Positions 45,419-55,595 of a DNA stretch of 64,000 nt are shown here, in pieces; position 1 is the first letter of the stretch, and each line of letters begins with the position of its first letter. The notes under the pieces were generated by a model. The model saw nothing but the letters and a program-made list of their open reading frames with translations. It searched no databases and was not told where the DNA came from. A program made the translations under genes and the position numbers. This DNA comes from Bacteroidaceae bacterium. Lineage in GTDB: Bacteria; Bacteroidota; Bacteroidia; Bacteroidales; Bacteroidaceae. The stretch lies in NCBI GenBank assembly GCA_017469925.1, contig JAFUFK010000005.1, forward strand, positions 62,001 through 126,000. The letters are read 5' to 3'.

Positions 45419-45988
45419 TTACGACTCGTGACTGATGAGCTTGAGGAACTCGTCGCGCGTCTTGGCTGCACGGAAAGCGCCCGTGAAGTCGCTGGTGGTC
45501 GTGACGGAGCCTTGCTTTTCAACACCTCGCATCTGCATACACATGTGCTGGGCCTCGACTACGACCATGACACCAAGGGGGTGCAGGGCCTGCTGTATAG
45601 CCTCGCGTATCTGCAGGGTCATGCGCTCTTGTACCTGAAGACGATGGCTATAGCAATCTACGACCCGGGCTATCTTCGAGAGACCCGTAATGTAGCCGTT
45701 GGGGATGTATGCCACATGGGCTTTGCCGTAGAAAGGTAGCAGGTGGTGCTCGCAGAGGCTGTAGAAGTTGATGTCTTTCACAATGACCATCTGGCTGTAG
45801 TCTTCCTTGAACTTGGCCTGGTTGAGAATCTTGATGGGGTCTTCGTCGTAGCCTCGGGTGAGGTCAGCCATGGCTTTTGCTACGCGGGAAGGTGTCTTCA
45901 GGAGCCCTTCGCGTCCGGCGTCTTCCCCGATGAGGGAGAGCATCTCGCGCACTCGCGTCTCAATATTCTGTTGCTGTTGGTTGTTCAT
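45419..45988 (-). CDS. folE: GTP cyclohydrolase I
   Basis: 189 residues from the ATG at 45988; starts at 46000 or further upstream lie deeper inside the preceding gene. Zinc and substrate motifs are seen as [18 protein letters not shown] and RLQVQERMT, followed by [15 protein letters not shown]. The enzyme makes 7,8-dihydroneopterin triphosphate, the first step of folate synthesis. It is the last gene of a leftward cluster and overlaps the SPOR gene by 29 bp. Confidence 0.95.
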   Translation of the reverse strand: MNNQQQQNIETRVREMLSLIGEDAGREGLLKTPSRVAKAMADLTRGYDEDPIKILNQAKFKEDYSQMVIVKDINFYSLCEHHLLPFYGKAHVAYIPNGYITGLSKIARVVDCYSHRLQVQERMTLQIREAIQQALHPLGVMVVVEAQHMCMQMRGVEKQGSVTTTSDFTGAFRAAKTRDEFLKLISHES

Positions 45989-46520
45989 AGACGTAGGCAT
46001 TAATCTTACAACGTACGGTGATGGCTTCGCCAAACTTGCCTGTCCGGCGCATGTCCTTCAGAAGGGCTAACGCTTCGGCTCGCGTCTTGAAGTCGCCCAC
46101 ATGGCATATCCATCGGGGGTTGACGAATCGGGTATATACGGGTTGGTCCGGGAACTTCGACTTCACGAGGCCTTCCATCTGGTAGGCCTTGCGCTTGGCA
46201 TCTCGTGAGTTCCCACCAGCATAGACCTGAACGCGATAGCCGTTAATCCTGACCTTGCGGGGTTGGATGCCCAAGAGGTCGGCTGAGAGGGTCGAGTCGG
46301 CGAGCAGCTGCGACAGGCCCGTTATGGTAGTCTCCGCCTGGGGCGTGGCGTTACCAGGTGTCTTGCGTCCGTTGACTAGGGCATCGATGTCGGTATCGTG
46401 ATGGATGCGAACCGTACCCTGTCCCGTCAGTACACGCTGAAGGCGCTCGGTGAACGTCTGTGCGGGCGCTAATGAACAATGGGCTATGAAGAGAGAAAGG
46501 ATGACAACGAGCTGTTTCAT
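45960..46520 (-). CDS. Exported SPOR-domain protein
   Basis: 186 residues from the ATG at 46520, which overlaps the tpiA stop as ATGA. It has a signal peptide (ending near APAQ) and a C-terminal SPOR domain (about 105-175: [26 protein letters not shown]...[20 protein letters not shown]). SPOR domains bind glycan strands lacking stem peptides at the division site, so this is probably a cell-wall or division protein in the periplasm. Confidence 0.9.
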   Translation of the reverse strand: MKQLVVILSLFIAHCSLAPAQTFTERLQRVLTGQGTVRIHHDTDIDALVNGRKTPGNATPQAETTITGLSQLLADSTLSADLLGIQPRKVRINGYRVQVYAGGNSRDAKRKAYQMEGLVKSKFPDQPVYTRFVNPRWICHVGDFKTRAEALALLKDMRRTGKFGEAITVRCKINAYVYEQPTATEY

Positions 46521-47275
46521 GTCCAAGCATCGATGATGCCCTTGAAGTCTTCGCACTTGAGGGCTGCGCCTCCAATGAGGCCGCCGTCGACGTCGGGCTT
46601 CGAGAAGATGTCCTTGGCGTTAGAGGGCTTGCAGCTGCCACCATACAGGATGCTGGTCTGCTCGGCCACTTCGGCACCAAACTGCTTCTTGATTTCGCCA
46701 CGGATGAAGGCGTGCATGTCCTGTGCCTGGTCGCTGGTAGCGGTCTTACCAGTACCGATGGCCCATACGGGTTCGTAGGCAAGGATGACGTTCTTCATCT
46801 GCTCGGCGGTGAGGTCGTAGAGGCTGCCTGCCAACTGTGCGCCGACTACATCGTTCTGCTTGCCAGTCTCGCGCTCTTCGAGTACTTCGCCAATGCAGAA
46901 GATGACCTTCAGACCATTGGCCAAGGCCAGGTTGACCTTCTGCTTCAGAATCTCGGCGGTCTCGCCATAGTAGGCGCGGCGCTCCGAGTGGCCGAGGATA
47001 ACGTACTGGGCTCCCGTACTCTTGACCTGGGCAGCGCTGACCTCACCCGTGTAGGCACCTTTCTCCTTGTCGGCGCAGTTCTCCGCACCAAGGCCAATGA
47101 CAGTGCCTTCTACCACGCCGGCCACGGTGGCCAGATGGATGAAGGGGGTACAGATGACAACGTCACAATTGGGTTTCTCGGCAGCGAGAGCTGCCTTTAA
47201 CTCGGTAGCCAGTGCTACACCTTCTTGCAGGTTGAGGTTCATCTTCCAGTTTCCTGCTACAATCTTCTTTCTCAT
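46517..47275 (-). CDS. tpiA: Triosephosphate isomerase
   Basis: A 252-residue TIM barrel with the substrate lysine in NWKMN, the electrophilic His in LGHSERR and the catalytic Glu in [14 protein letters not shown]. It interconverts dihydroxyacetone phosphate and glyceraldehyde 3-phosphate. It is part of the DUF1599 / BT_3928-like / tpiA / SPOR / folE cluster seen in Bacteroidales. Confidence 0.97.
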   Translation of the reverse strand: MRKKIVAGNWKMNLNLQEGVALATELKAALAAEKPNCDVVICTPFIHLATVAGVVEGTVIGLGAENCADKEKGAYTGEVSAAQVKSTGAQYVILGHSERRAYYGETAEILKQKVNLALANGLKVIFCIGEVLEERETGKQNDVVGAQLAGSLYDLTAEQMKNVILAYEPVWAIGTGKTATSDQAQDMHAFIRGEIKKQFGAEVAEQTSILYGGSCKPSNAKDIFSKPDVDGGLIGGAALKCEDFKGIIDAWT

Positions 47276-47295
47276 ATGATTTAAAATTAAATGGT

Positions 47296-48480
47296 TTAAT
47301 GTCTTAATCTCTCATGTATCTTGTGCCGCTCGTAGAACTTGCGGCCTACCCAGATGCGGTCAATTAGCGTCCAGACGAGTATCGGTGCCAGAAACCACAA
47401 AAGTAGCCGGTAAAGAGCGCGCATGCGGCTCTGCGACTGCATGTGGCCTATGCGCAACTCCTCGAGTGGGGGCGTCTGCTCGTCAAGACTTGGCAGGTTG
47501 TTGGCTGACCACTTTTGTATGATGGTGCCGTCGTGGAGCAACAGGAGGCCGGGGTTGGAGCGTATCATGGTCTTCAGTACGGTGCCATCGGTCTGGGCAA
47601 AGTCGTATTCGGAGCCGGTAAGGTCCTTCCAGCGGTCGATGCTCTCAGCTATGCTCGACGTGAGTCCCAAGAAGGGGTAGCCCCGCTCGAGGCAATAGTC
47701 GTAGGCAGAGTTTATCTTGTCCATTGTGCTGTCGTCGGCCCTCTCGAGATAGGGCGAGACGAGCAGAAACTTGTAACCGGGCTGTCCGAGCCAGTCAAAA
47801 GTGATGTCGTCGCCTCTCTCGAGGTTCTGTATGGCGAAGTCGGTGTACAGCATTTCTGTACCATCGCTCTCCCATTCGGCCATCATGGCCTTTGGCAAAT
47901 CGACTCCGATACGATAGGGGCGGAAGTCGATGATGGGCAGATAGCGGATTTCGTAGATGGCCAAGAATAGGGCAAACACCATCGTGTAGAGCCACAAGAG
48001 CCACTGGTTGCGCTCGGTAATGAAACGTGTTAGGCGCCGAGGGTTCAGCATGACTGCCAAGGCGGCCAAGAGCAGTACCACGTTCTTTGTAAACGTCTGC
48101 CAATGGGTAAGATGGAGCGCATCGCCAAAGCATCCGCAATCGGAGATGGCGTTGGTCAGGGCCAAGTAGAGCGTGATGGGCGTCAGCACAAGCATCATGG
48201 CAAAGGCCAGACGGGTAGTCGTGCGGCGCCGGATGCCGTAGAAGAGGTTGAAGCCAACGTACGTCTCGAGGAGGGCCAAAGCCACCGCAAGTATCAAAGG
48301 AGGCAGATAGGCTGTAACGGATGTCAAGCCAAAGGCTATGGCATAGTCTTCTATTTTGTATTGCGTGCCTCGTGGGTCAATCAACTTCACCACACCGGAG
48401 AAGATGAAAGTGGCGGAGAGCAGCAATCGGCATAGGTTAACGCCCAGCCACTGGAACCACCTCTTCGTCTTGGTCGTCAT
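47296..48480 (-). CDS. BT_3928-like membrane protein (DoxX/MauE-like N-terminus, thioredoxin-like C-terminus)
   Basis: 394 residues from the ATG at 48480. The first 160 residues hold four hydrophobic segments in a DoxX/MauE-like arrangement with [20 protein letters not shown] and a Cys pair (SDCGCFGD). After a further membrane segment an extracytoplasmic domain of about 190 residues follows ([34 protein letters not shown]), compatible with a thioredoxin-like fold but lacking a visible CxxC. A final membrane segment is near the C-terminus. A role in envelope redox is inferred. The start overlaps the end of the DUF1599 gene. Confidence 0.85.
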   Translation of the reverse strand: MTTKTKRWFQWLGVNLCRLLLSATFIFSGVVKLIDPRGTQYKIEDYAIAFGLTSVTAYLPPLILAVALALLETYVGFNLFYGIRRRTTTRLAFAMMLVLTPITLYLALTNAISDCGCFGDALHLTHWQTFTKNVVLLLAALAVMLNPRRLTRFITERNQWLLWLYTMVFALFLAIYEIRYLPIIDFRPYRIGVDLPKAMMAEWESDGTEMLYTDFAIQNLERGDDITFDWLGQPGYKFLLVSPYLERADDSTMDKINSAYDYCLERGYPFLGLTSSIAESIDRWKDLTGSEYDFAQTDGTVLKTMIRSNPGLLLLHDGTIIQKWSANNLPSLDEQTPPLEELRIGHMQSQSRMRALYRLLLWFLAPILVWTLIDRIWVGRKFYERHKIHERLRH

Positions 48481-49018
48481 CGCCAAAGGTCAGCTTTATC
48501 AGTCCGAAGACCGCATAGTTCATCATGTCCATATAGTTTGCGTCGATGCCCTCTGACACCAACGTCGCTCCGCTGAGCGATTCTATCTGTTTCGTTCGGA
48601 ATATCTTCATCAAGATGAGGTCGGTATAGCTGCTGACGCGCATGCCTCGCCACGCTTCGTCGTAGTCGTGATTTTTGCGTAGCATGAGTTTCAGGGTAGA
48701 GTCGGCCCATTTGTCGTAAGCAGCCAAGGCCTCTTCGGGACTCATGTCGTCAACCGATTCTGCATAACCTAGGTCGAGTTGTATCAAGCCCACGATGGCG
48801 TAGTTGACAATGCCGATGAACTCGGGACGTATGCCCTCATCAACAAGTGCAATGCCCTTGATCTCGATACTGCGAATACGGTTGGCCTTGATATATATCT
48901 GGTCGGTTACGGAGGAGGGACGCATAATACGCCAAGCTGCTCCGTAATCGTGCAACTTGTTGGCAAACAGTTCACGACACTCGGCCATAACCTGTCTGAA
49001 TTGTTGTTCGGTATTCAT
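48437..49018 (-). CDS. DUF1599 protein (two tandem copies)
   Basis: A 193-residue protein made of two similar halves; each has a KxxDYxxAWRxMRxSS motif (KLHDYGAAWRIMRPSS and KNHDYDEAWRGMRVSS) and a later MNYAVFGLI/VNYAIVGLI helix. This is the DUF1599, or nucleotide-modification-associated, domain; a nucleotide-related role has been proposed for the family but is not proven. It lies 6 bp after the M23 peptidase gene. Confidence 0.9.
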   Translation of the reverse strand: MNTEQQFRQVMAECRELFANKLHDYGAAWRIMRPSSVTDQIYIKANRIRSIEIKGIALVDEGIRPEFIGIVNYAIVGLIQLDLGYAESVDDMSPEEALAAYDKWADSTLKLMLRKNHDYDEAWRGMRVSSYTDLILMKIFRTKQIESLSGATLVSEGIDANYMDMMNYAVFGLIKLTFGDDDQDEEVVPVAGR

Positions 49019-49024
49019 ATCAGA

Positions 49025-49975
49025 TTAGGAACATTTCAGAATCTGACCTGGACGCAATGCCTTGAGCTTCGAGATGTGGTTGAGTTGGCATAGGCGATCG
49101 ACGGTGATTCCGTGTTTCTTGGCAATCTGGGTCAGGGTGTCGCCCTTGCGTACCTTATAGACCTGAGAACGATTGGAACGACTGGCCATGCGCTGCTGTT
49201 GGTAGGCGCGGGATTCTTCGGCCTTCGATACAGCATCTTCGGCCGTTTCGGGCAGACGGCTCACGTCGTGGGCAGCCATCAGCTGGGAGCGGCCGTTACG
49301 GCGATAGATGTAGAAGTCGCCACGCACATCGCCTGCTTCGAAGCAGAAAAGTTTCTCGGGGTCAATCTTCTCGCCCAGCAAACGCGTCTCGAAGTGGAGA
49401 TGAGGCCCCGTGGAGAAGCCTGTGCTACCACCCAATCCGATAGGCTCGCCGGCCTTTATTACTTGGTCGGGGCGTACAAGCTGTTTCGACAAGTGGCCAT
49501 AGGTCGTCTCGAGGCCATTGGGATGACGAATGATGACGTACTTGCCATAGCCCTTGCGCCCTTGGTTTTGTACGACGCGCACCTTGCCAGAGAAGGCAGC
49601 TCGGATGGTGTCGCCCATATAGACCTTGATGTCCGTTCCGTAGTGGTTGCGGCCGAACTGGCGGCGGTAGCCGTAGTGGCTGTTCACAACGCGACTATCG
49701 CAAGGCATGTGGAACTGGCGCAGGTCGATTCGGTGCTCAGCAGGTAGTGCCTGATTGTATGTGATAAATTCGTTCGACCAGTCTTGATAGAGGTCGCCTG
49801 CAGGTGCGTCCATAGCCTCGACTTGAAGGAGCCGATGTATGGCCACGGAATCTACCGCTCGCAGTTTGACATCAATTGGTGCCTGTCGAGCCATAAGGTC
49901 CTGCCCTTTCATGGAGGTTGCGGACATCAGTGCGACAAGTGCTATACCAGATTTCAGTATGTTCCTAATTTTCAT
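49025..49975 (-). CDS. Exported M23 peptidase with C-terminal LysM domain
   Basis: A 316-residue protein with a signal peptide (ending near SMKGQ), an M23/LytM domain (zinc motifs HYGTD and HLHFE, about residues 115-205) and a C-terminal LysM (YKVRKGDTLTQIAKKHGITVDRL). It cuts peptide crosslinks in the cell wall or activates amidases in the periplasm. In LytM proteins the zinc ligands are H-x3-D and HxH; here HYGTD and HLH are intact, so it is probably active. First gene of the leftward cluster. Confidence 0.93.
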   Translation of the reverse strand: MKIRNILKSGIALVALMSATSMKGQDLMARQAPIDVKLRAVDSVAIHRLLQVEAMDAPAGDLYQDWSNEFITYNQALPAEHRIDLRQFHMPCDSRVVNSHYGYRRQFGRNHYGTDIKVYMGDTIRAAFSGKVRVVQNQGRKGYGKYVIIRHPNGLETTYGHLSKQLVRPDQVIKAGEPIGLGGSTGFSTGPHLHFETRLLGEKIDPEKLFCFEAGDVRGDFYIYRRNGRSQLMAAHDVSRLPETAEDAVSKAEESRAYQQQRMASRSNRSQVYKVRKGDTLTQIAKKHGITVDRLCQLNHISKLKALRPGQILKCS

Positions 49976-49993
49976 GGTCAGGGGTTAATAGGA

Positions 49994-50461
49994 TTACAAA
50001 TCGACTTCGTCAACGGCATAGAGCGAACTGAAGTTCAAATCGCCGAAGTCAAAGATTTCCTCGGGTTTGAAGAAACGGGCAATTTCTTCCTTAGCCACGT
50101 GCACGCCGTCGCTGGCATGTACGATATTCTGCTGGTTACTCATCGAGTAATCACCACGAATGGTGCCGATGGCGGCATTGCGGCCATTCGTGACACCTGC
50201 CATGGCACGCACTACGCGAACGACCTCGACGCCTTCGATACACATAGCTACCACAGGAGTGGCTTGCATCGACTTCTTCAAAAGGGGGAAAAAAGGTTTG
50301 TCTTTAAGATGGGAATAATGCTCTTCAAGCAGTTGGTCGGTCATGTAGAGCATCTTCATACCTATGATTCTGAGTCCCTTACGTTCGAATCGGCTAATGA
50401 TTTCGCCCATAAGCATGCGCTTGACAACGGAGGGCTTCAGCAGTACTAAGGTTCTTTCCAT
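49994..50461 (-). CDS. ndk: Nucleoside diphosphate kinase
   Basis: A 155-residue protein with LVLLKPSVVKR at the N-terminus, GTIRGDYS and the phosphohistidine motif NIVHASD. It balances NTP pools by phosphate transfer. A longer insert is seen in the C-terminal part (FKPEEIFDFGDLNFSSLYAVDEVDL), common in Bacteroidetes. It has its own promoter at 50523-50554. Confidence 0.96.
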   Translation of the reverse strand: MERTLVLLKPSVVKRMLMGEIISRFERKGLRIIGMKMLYMTDQLLEEHYSHLKDKPFFPLLKKSMQATPVVAMCIEGVEVVRVVRAMAGVTNGRNAAIGTIRGDYSMSNQQNIVHASDGVHVAKEEIARFFKPEEIFDFGDLNFSSLYAVDEVDL

Positions 50462-50522
50462 TATGTATTGTTTTGGTTGTAGGTTATATTACATATAACG
50501 CATAATAACACAATTTCGTGTG

Positions 50523-50554
50523 CAAAGATACGAAATTCTTTGCGCACGCGCAAA
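50523..50554 (-). promoter_or_regulatory. Promoter for ndk
   Basis: On the minus strand, TTTG (50554-50551), a 20-bp spacer and TATCTTTG (50530-50523). The leader is about 55 nt. Confidence 0.75.
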
Positions 50555-50583
50555 TGTATTAAGTTTTTTTAGGATTTTGGAGG

Positions 50584-51768
50584 TTACTTTCTTGTGCGCC
50601 ACATGACGACGCTTGCTACAAGGAAGTAGGCTGCGGCCTGTATCCACAACGCTCTTAGCTCGGGCATTACATCGGCTGCCGTTGCTCCCATCGAGCCCAC
50701 CCGCACGTAGGCACGTATGGCAAAGGTCGAAGGTATTAGCGCCCCTACCTTTTGCCAGAAGACTGGGATTGAGCTCAACGGCCACGAAACTCCCGAAAGG
50801 AAGAGAAAGGGCACAGACGTGAAGACGACCAGCAAAAGCACGTTCTCACGGTATCGTACCATCCACGAAAGCATCAGACCAAAGGAGATGCAAGCCAGCA
50901 GGTAAGGAAACATGATAGCCAGTAGGTCGCGCCATTGGGCTATCATCACCAAGCCAAACAGGCGAGGCACGACAATCGAGAGATAAGCTGCCCAGACGGA
51001 ATAGACCATGAAATAGGCCAGCCCCTTGCCTAAAGCCAGCCGGAGCCCGTAGCCGTGACTGGGATGTAAGTGGGCTACCGTGAGCATGCGACGCCGTTCT
51101 CGGCGCGTTCCCTCCGAAAGACCGATGCCCAACATTAGCGTTTGTTGCAGGACAAGCATCAGGACACAAGGCAGGATAAAACCGGCATAACCGCCTGACG
51201 GATTGAAGATGGGTACCTCTTCGAAGCGGAGTGGGGCGGCCGAAATGTCCTCGTCGCGCTGGGTCGTCAACTTTGTCATCCGACTGATGCGGATGTCCTT
51301 GTTCATCTGCCCTACCACGCTGGTGGCTGTCATATAGATGGCCTTATATTGGAGTGTCATAGCCATATCGGCATAGACACTTACGAACGTCCGTCGCCCC
51401 TCATAGACGGCATCGGCGAGTTCGGCAGGTAGGTAGTATATGCCACGAACCTCTTGGCGCTCGACCATTCGCCGGGCTTCGTCAAGGCTGGCGGCACGAT
51501 AGGCGACAGATACATCGGGAGCCGCATCGGCCTTTTGGATGAATTCGCGGCTCAATGCCGAATGTGACTCATCGACCACCGCCACAGGAACCTCGCGTAT
51601 GACTTCGTTGTTGTATATCCAGGCATATAGCAACGGATAGACGGCAGGCATGAGCAGGCAGAAGAGAAAGACCCCCTCGTCACGAACAAAGGTCTTCATC
51701 TCGTCGCGCCATACAGCACAGACGTCGCATAGCTTTTCGTAGATAATATTCATCAGCCTATGGGACAT
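50584..51768 (-). CDS. ABC-2 type permease, second copy
   Basis: A 394-residue protein with one N-terminal membrane segment, a periplasmic domain of about 150 residues (VPVAVVDESHSALSREFIQ) and five or six C-terminal membrane segments. It resembles the YhhJ-type ABC-2 permeases. Its start overlaps the end of the preceding permease gene by 11 bp. It is the last gene of the efflux operon; no ATPase gene is adjacent. Confidence 0.88.
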   Translation of the reverse strand: MSHRLMNIIYEKLCDVCAVWRDEMKTFVRDEGVFLFCLLMPAVYPLLYAWIYNNEVIREVPVAVVDESHSALSREFIQKADAAPDVSVAYRAASLDEARRMVERQEVRGIYYLPAELADAVYEGRRTFVSVYADMAMTLQYKAIYMTATSVVGQMNKDIRISRMTKLTTQRDEDISAAPLRFEEVPIFNPSGGYAGFILPCVLMLVLQQTLMLGIGLSEGTRRERRRMLTVAHLHPSHGYGLRLALGKGLAYFMVYSVWAAYLSIVVPRLFGLVMIAQWRDLLAIMFPYLLACISFGLMLSWMVRYRENVLLLVVFTSVPFLFLSGVSWPLSSIPVFWQKVGALIPSTFAIRAYVRVGSMGATAADVMPELRALWIQAAAYFLVASVVMWRTRK

Positions 51769-52921
51769 AAACGTAATACTTCAACGCCTTCTTGATGCGG
51801 GGATAGACAAACAACGGCAGCAGGGCAAAGGCCACCAGCGCCACGACGTGCAGCCACACGTTGGCTACGGAATAGCCATTGAATACGACTGCCTGATACA
51901 CCATGAAATAGTGGCGTAGCGGGAAGAGCCAAGTAAGAGCCTCCAGCGGAGCGTCCATGTTGGCCGCAGGGAATATGGAACCTGCCATCGAGAAACTCAG
52001 CACGGCCCACAACGAGCAGATGCTCATCGACATACGCAACTGGGGCATCAGTCCAAACATGAATATTCCAAAGCCCAGCGATGCCACAACCGTCAGCAGT
52101 CCCAGCCACACGAGAGGCCAGGGGCCTCCCAGATGTGGGAATCCGAGGATATAATAGACGTAGAGTTCGTAACTATAGAATATTGCCAGAGAGATGATGA
52201 ACAGGGGCAGCATCTTGCCCGTGATGGCCACCCAGATGTTGTCGCCCGCCATGTGGAGCAGGTTGGGGCCTGTCTCGAACTTCAGTTCCGTGCCTAGAGA
52301 ATAGGCTGCCAGAAGGAATAGGAAGAGCGTCAGCACGCCTGGTACGAGTGTAGTCGAGAGGTAGGCATTATAGTCGAGCGTGGGGTTGGCTACCTGATGA
52401 AGGTCGATGGTGATGGGTTGCAGGTAGGTCATTATTTGGTCGTCCGTCGCCCCCCGAGCCCGGAGGGTGGCCTGCATTAGACCGGCATTAGCCAGCGAGG
52501 AGATGGTCTTCAAATCGCGAAAGAGCAGCGAGCCCGATGTCATCGATGTCATGGAATAGTAGAACGAAATCGTCGGTTTGCGGCTTGCAAGCAACTTGGC
52601 CGAAGTTCCCTTGGGTACGTACAGGAACGCATAGATTTCGTTACGCTGAATGGCCTCTCGCGCCTCGCTTACTGTAGCATATTGGCCGGCAATGCGAGTC
52701 GTCTGGAAGGCATCGAGCAGGCGTGCCATGCGGCGTGTGATTGGCGTATAGTCCTCGTCGACGATGCCCACGGGCATCTCTGTAGGTTGCCCGCTGCTCA
52801 GAATGGTCGTAAAGAAGAGCACGGCCACAATCGGCATCACTACCATGAAGACCAGGTAGATGGGGTTGCGCTGTAAGATGCGCAACTCACGCTTCAGTAT
52901 GATGACGACTCTCTTCAGCAC
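51758..52921 (-). CDS. ABC-2 type permease, first copy
   Basis: A 387-residue protein with the same topology as its neighbour (MPVGIVDEDYTPITRRMARLL in the periplasmic loop, five or six C-terminal membrane segments). The two permeases probably form a heterodimer. The gene lies 4 bp after the HlyD gene. Confidence 0.88.
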   Translation of the reverse strand: MLKRVVIILKRELRILQRNPIYLVFMVVMPIVAVLFFTTILSSGQPTEMPVGIVDEDYTPITRRMARLLDAFQTTRIAGQYATVSEAREAIQRNEIYAFLYVPKGTSAKLLASRKPTISFYYSMTSMTSGSLLFRDLKTISSLANAGLMQATLRARGATDDQIMTYLQPITIDLHQVANPTLDYNAYLSTTLVPGVLTLFLFLLAAYSLGTELKFETGPNLLHMAGDNIWVAITGKMLPLFIISLAIFYSYELYVYYILGFPHLGGPWPLVWLGLLTVVASLGFGIFMFGLMPQLRMSMSICSLWAVLSFSMAGSIFPAANMDAPLEALTWLFPLRHYFMVYQAVVFNGYSVANVWLHVVALVAFALLPLFVYPRIKKALKYYVYVP

Positions 52922-52925
52922 TCCT

Positions 52926-53909
52926 TTATTTTATGACAACTGACATGCCTGGGCGCAGTCCCTCGATGGTCTCAGCCGGCCGAGCCTTTACCTCGAACGT
53001 CTTCAGGTCGTAGCGGCCATTGGCCTTAGTGGCCTTCCATACGGCATAGGCCCCGACGTCCTTCATGTAGAAGACCTTCATCTTCAGCATCCGGTCGAAG
53101 GCCGGCACGTAGGCTTCTATCTCGTCACCCACCTTCAAGCCCTTCAACTGGTCCTCGCGGATGTTGAACGAGCCCCACATGTCGCTCATAATAGCCACAC
53201 TCATGATGGGGGAGCCCGTACCTACGAGTTCGCCCACCTGAGGATAGACATCTGTCACCTCGCCCTCCATCTGGGCTATCTGCACCGTCTCGCCGATGTA
53301 CGAACTGACCTCGGCTACGGCTCCCTTGGCCTGCTGCACCTTGGCAGCGGCAGCCATCTTCTCTTCACGGCGGGCCCCATTGACGGCCATCTCGTACTGG
53401 CTCTCTGCGGCCTTGGCCTGAGCCTGGGCTGCCGTGTATTGGGCATACGCTTCGTCGCGCTTTTGTTCGCTCAGTACACCTTCTTCGTAGAGGTGTTGCA
53501 CGCGCTGGTACGACTTTTCGTGAATCTCCAGTGCAGCCTTGGCCTGCTGCCACAACTGATAGGCCCCCTGCACCTGTTCCTGGCGGGCCCCCTTTTGAGC
53601 CATCTCGCTCATGGCCGAGGCCGCCGACTCTACGGCATTGGCCTGCTCGCTCTTGGCGCGAATCTCAGGCGCATCGAGGATGGCCAGCGTGTCGCCCACG
53701 CGGACGTAGTCGCCCTCGTGCTTACAAATCTTCAGGATGCGTCCGGGCACCTTGCTCGACACACGATATTCCGTCACGTCCATTTGTCCCTGTATCACTT
53801 CGGGTTCGTTGCCCAGAGTGAAGAAACCAATGAGGGCCACCAGGGCCACTACGACCGCAAAACACAATACGGCCAGCAATACATTGGTATGTTGTGATTT
53901 CTCGCTCAT
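52926..53909 (-). CDS. HlyD-family membrane fusion protein
   Basis: A 327-residue protein with one N-terminal membrane segment (about 11-30), a biotinyl/lipoyl-like half motif (VPGRILKICKHEGDYVRVGDTLAILD), a helical hairpin (about 75-190) and a C-terminal beta barrel region ending in LRPGMSVVIK. It bridges the inner-membrane permeases and TolC. Confidence 0.92.
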   Translation of the reverse strand: MSEKSQHTNVLLAVLCFAVVVALVALIGFFTLGNEPEVIQGQMDVTEYRVSSKVPGRILKICKHEGDYVRVGDTLAILDAPEIRAKSEQANAVESAASAMSEMAQKGARQEQVQGAYQLWQQAKAALEIHEKSYQRVQHLYEEGVLSEQKRDEAYAQYTAAQAQAKAAESQYEMAVNGARREEKMAAAAKVQQAKGAVAEVSSYIGETVQIAQMEGEVTDVYPQVGELVGTGSPIMSVAIMSDMWGSFNIREDQLKGLKVGDEIEAYVPAFDRMLKMKVFYMKDVGAYAVWKATKANGRYDLKTFEVKARPAETIEGLRPGMSVVIK

Positions 53910-53942
53910 TATATTGGTGGTTTAGTGATTTCGTGATTTGGA

Positions 53943-55391
53943 TTAGAAGACAAGAGTTCCGAGGGCCTTTTGCAGGGCGGTCTGGCTCAGTTTTACGTCA
54001 ATCTGGGCATCAATCTTCTGGGTCTGTGCCAGTTGCCAGGCGGTCTGCGCCTCCATGACGGTGGTTGCATCGAGCACCCCCTCGCTGAAGCCCGCGTTGG
54101 CACACCGCAAGTTCTCCTCGGCGCTGGCTATGTTCTTGCGAGCGCGGTCCAGTCGCTTCTCGGCCTCCGACACCTTGAACCGGCTCTGTGCAACCTGCAG
54201 ACCAATCTTCTCCCGAGCATCGTCAAGCGTAGTCTGGGCAATGGCGGTCGCGGCCTTGGCAGCCCGCACCTTGTAACGGCCCTCCATCCAGTTCCAGACA
54301 GGGACGTGTACGAGCACCCCCACATTCCAGAACCCTGCTACCTTCTTCTCGAAACTATTGAACACGTTAGGGTTAGAGAACGTATAGCCCCCTACGGCAC
54401 CCACGTGGGGCAGGTAGGCCGAGAGCACCAGGCGCTCGTTTTGCCGGCTCAGGCTGACCATGTTCTCCAGCATCTGCAGTTCGGGCCTTGCGGCCACGCT
54501 CTCCGCATCGGCAACGGGGTCGTCCTCAAACGTGCTCTGAGCCTCGTCGGCCAATTCAAACTTGGTATCAACCGGCAGGCCGCACGTCTGGCAAAGCAGC
54601 ATGCGCGCCAATACCAGCCCGTTCTCGACCTCCGTCAGTTGCATTTCGGCCTCGTTCGTGCGCACATCCACCTTCAGCCCGTCGGCCCTCGTGGCTACGC
54701 CTTCGTCAATCATCTTGTGTACGTCCTCGTCGAGGTGTTGTACCAGGTCGCGATAGCTCTCTGCCAAGCGTTGCTTCTGGCGAAGCGAGACTACGAGCCA
54801 ATAGACCTTATCGACGTCGTAGAGGGTCGATTGCAGTTGCTGGGCAATCTGGTTGTCAGCCATCGTCTTGCTGATGTCGGCCATGCGGTTGGCAGCCCGT
54901 ACGGCACCTCCCATATAGAGGGGCTGGCGCACCATGACGCTACCGGCCCACATGCTGCGCGTGTCCGTCCGGAAGGCATCGACGATGCCTTGACCTGTCT
55001 GGTCGAGCGCGGCGGGTAGGGTAGAGAGTATCTGTGGATTGATGCCCATCTGTGCCAGCGCCTGGGCCAATTGTGTGGCCAGGCCAGAGGCGTTGAGGCC
55101 CGCCCCCAGGTTGGTCCCCAGATTGCTGAGTGCCGACTTCTGTTCGTCGCTCAGTATGGATACCTCCTTGTTCATGTACGAATAGCCTCCGATGGCATCG
55201 ACCTTGGGCAGATATTTGGTCCTCGCTGCCCTCTGCACGTTCTCGGCCACGTCGCGCTTCAGCCGGGCGGTAGCCAATTGCCTATTGCCCTGAAGGGCCA
55301 GCGTGCGGCAACTGTCCAGTGTCAGCACCGACTGGGGCGATGCCGACACGCCCAATGCCAGAAAGAGGCCTAAGAGAAATAGTTTCTTCAT
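53943..55391 (-). CDS. TolC-family outer-membrane efflux protein
   Basis: 482 residues from the ATG at 55391, with a signal peptide ending near VSAS; an in-frame ATG three codons upstream is also possible. The TolC-type repeated OEP domains are seen (LDSCRTLALQGNRQLATARL and a later AQTAWQLAQTQKIDAQIDVKLSQ). It forms the outer-membrane channel of the tripartite exporter. It is the first gene of the operon with a strong promoter at 55419-55449. Confidence 0.92.
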   Translation of the reverse strand: MKKLFLLGLFLALGVSASPQSVLTLDSCRTLALQGNRQLATARLKRDVAENVQRAARTKYLPKVDAIGGYSYMNKEVSILSDEQKSALSNLGTNLGAGLNASGLATQLAQALAQMGINPQILSTLPAALDQTGQGIVDAFRTDTRSMWAGSVMVRQPLYMGGAVRAANRMADISKTMADNQIAQQLQSTLYDVDKVYWLVVSLRQKQRLAESYRDLVQHLDEDVHKMIDEGVATRADGLKVDVRTNEAEMQLTEVENGLVLARMLLCQTCGLPVDTKFELADEAQSTFEDDPVADAESVAARPELQMLENMVSLSRQNERLVLSAYLPHVGAVGGYTFSNPNVFNSFEKKVAGFWNVGVLVHVPVWNWMEGRYKVRAAKAATAIAQTTLDDAREKIGLQVAQSRFKVSEAEKRLDRARKNIASAEENLRCANAGFSEGVLDATTVMEAQTAWQLAQTQKIDAQIDVKLSQTALQKALGTLVF

Positions 55392-55418
55392 TTTTCCCAT
55401 TGCTTCATAAATCGGGTG

Positions 55419-55449
55419 CAAAGATAGTATAAAAAATCCTTTGCTGCAA
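55419..55449 (-). promoter_or_regulatory. Promoter for the efflux operon
   Basis: On the minus strand, TTGC (55449-55446), a 19-bp spacer and TATCTTTG (55426-55419). It is divergent from the DUF4492-cyd promoter. Confidence 0.78.
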
Positions 55450-55557
55450 CAAAAAGGACCACGGAATGCGAGGGTAACGAGTCGGTTGACGACATTTTGA
55501 ACATTTCCGGCTACATCTCCGACCAATCCCCCCCCACGAATAAAAAAGCGCAGAAAG

Positions 55558-55591
55558 TTTGTGAGGATTCCAAATCTTTTTTCTATATTTG
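55558..55591 (+). promoter_or_regulatory. Promoter-like pair for DUF4492-cydAB
   Basis: TTTG at 55558-55561, a 22-bp spacer (longer than usual) and TATATTTG at 55584-55591. The -7 box is only 4 bp from the ATG, so the transcript may have almost no leader. Confidence 0.55.
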
Positions 55592-55595
55592 TCGC

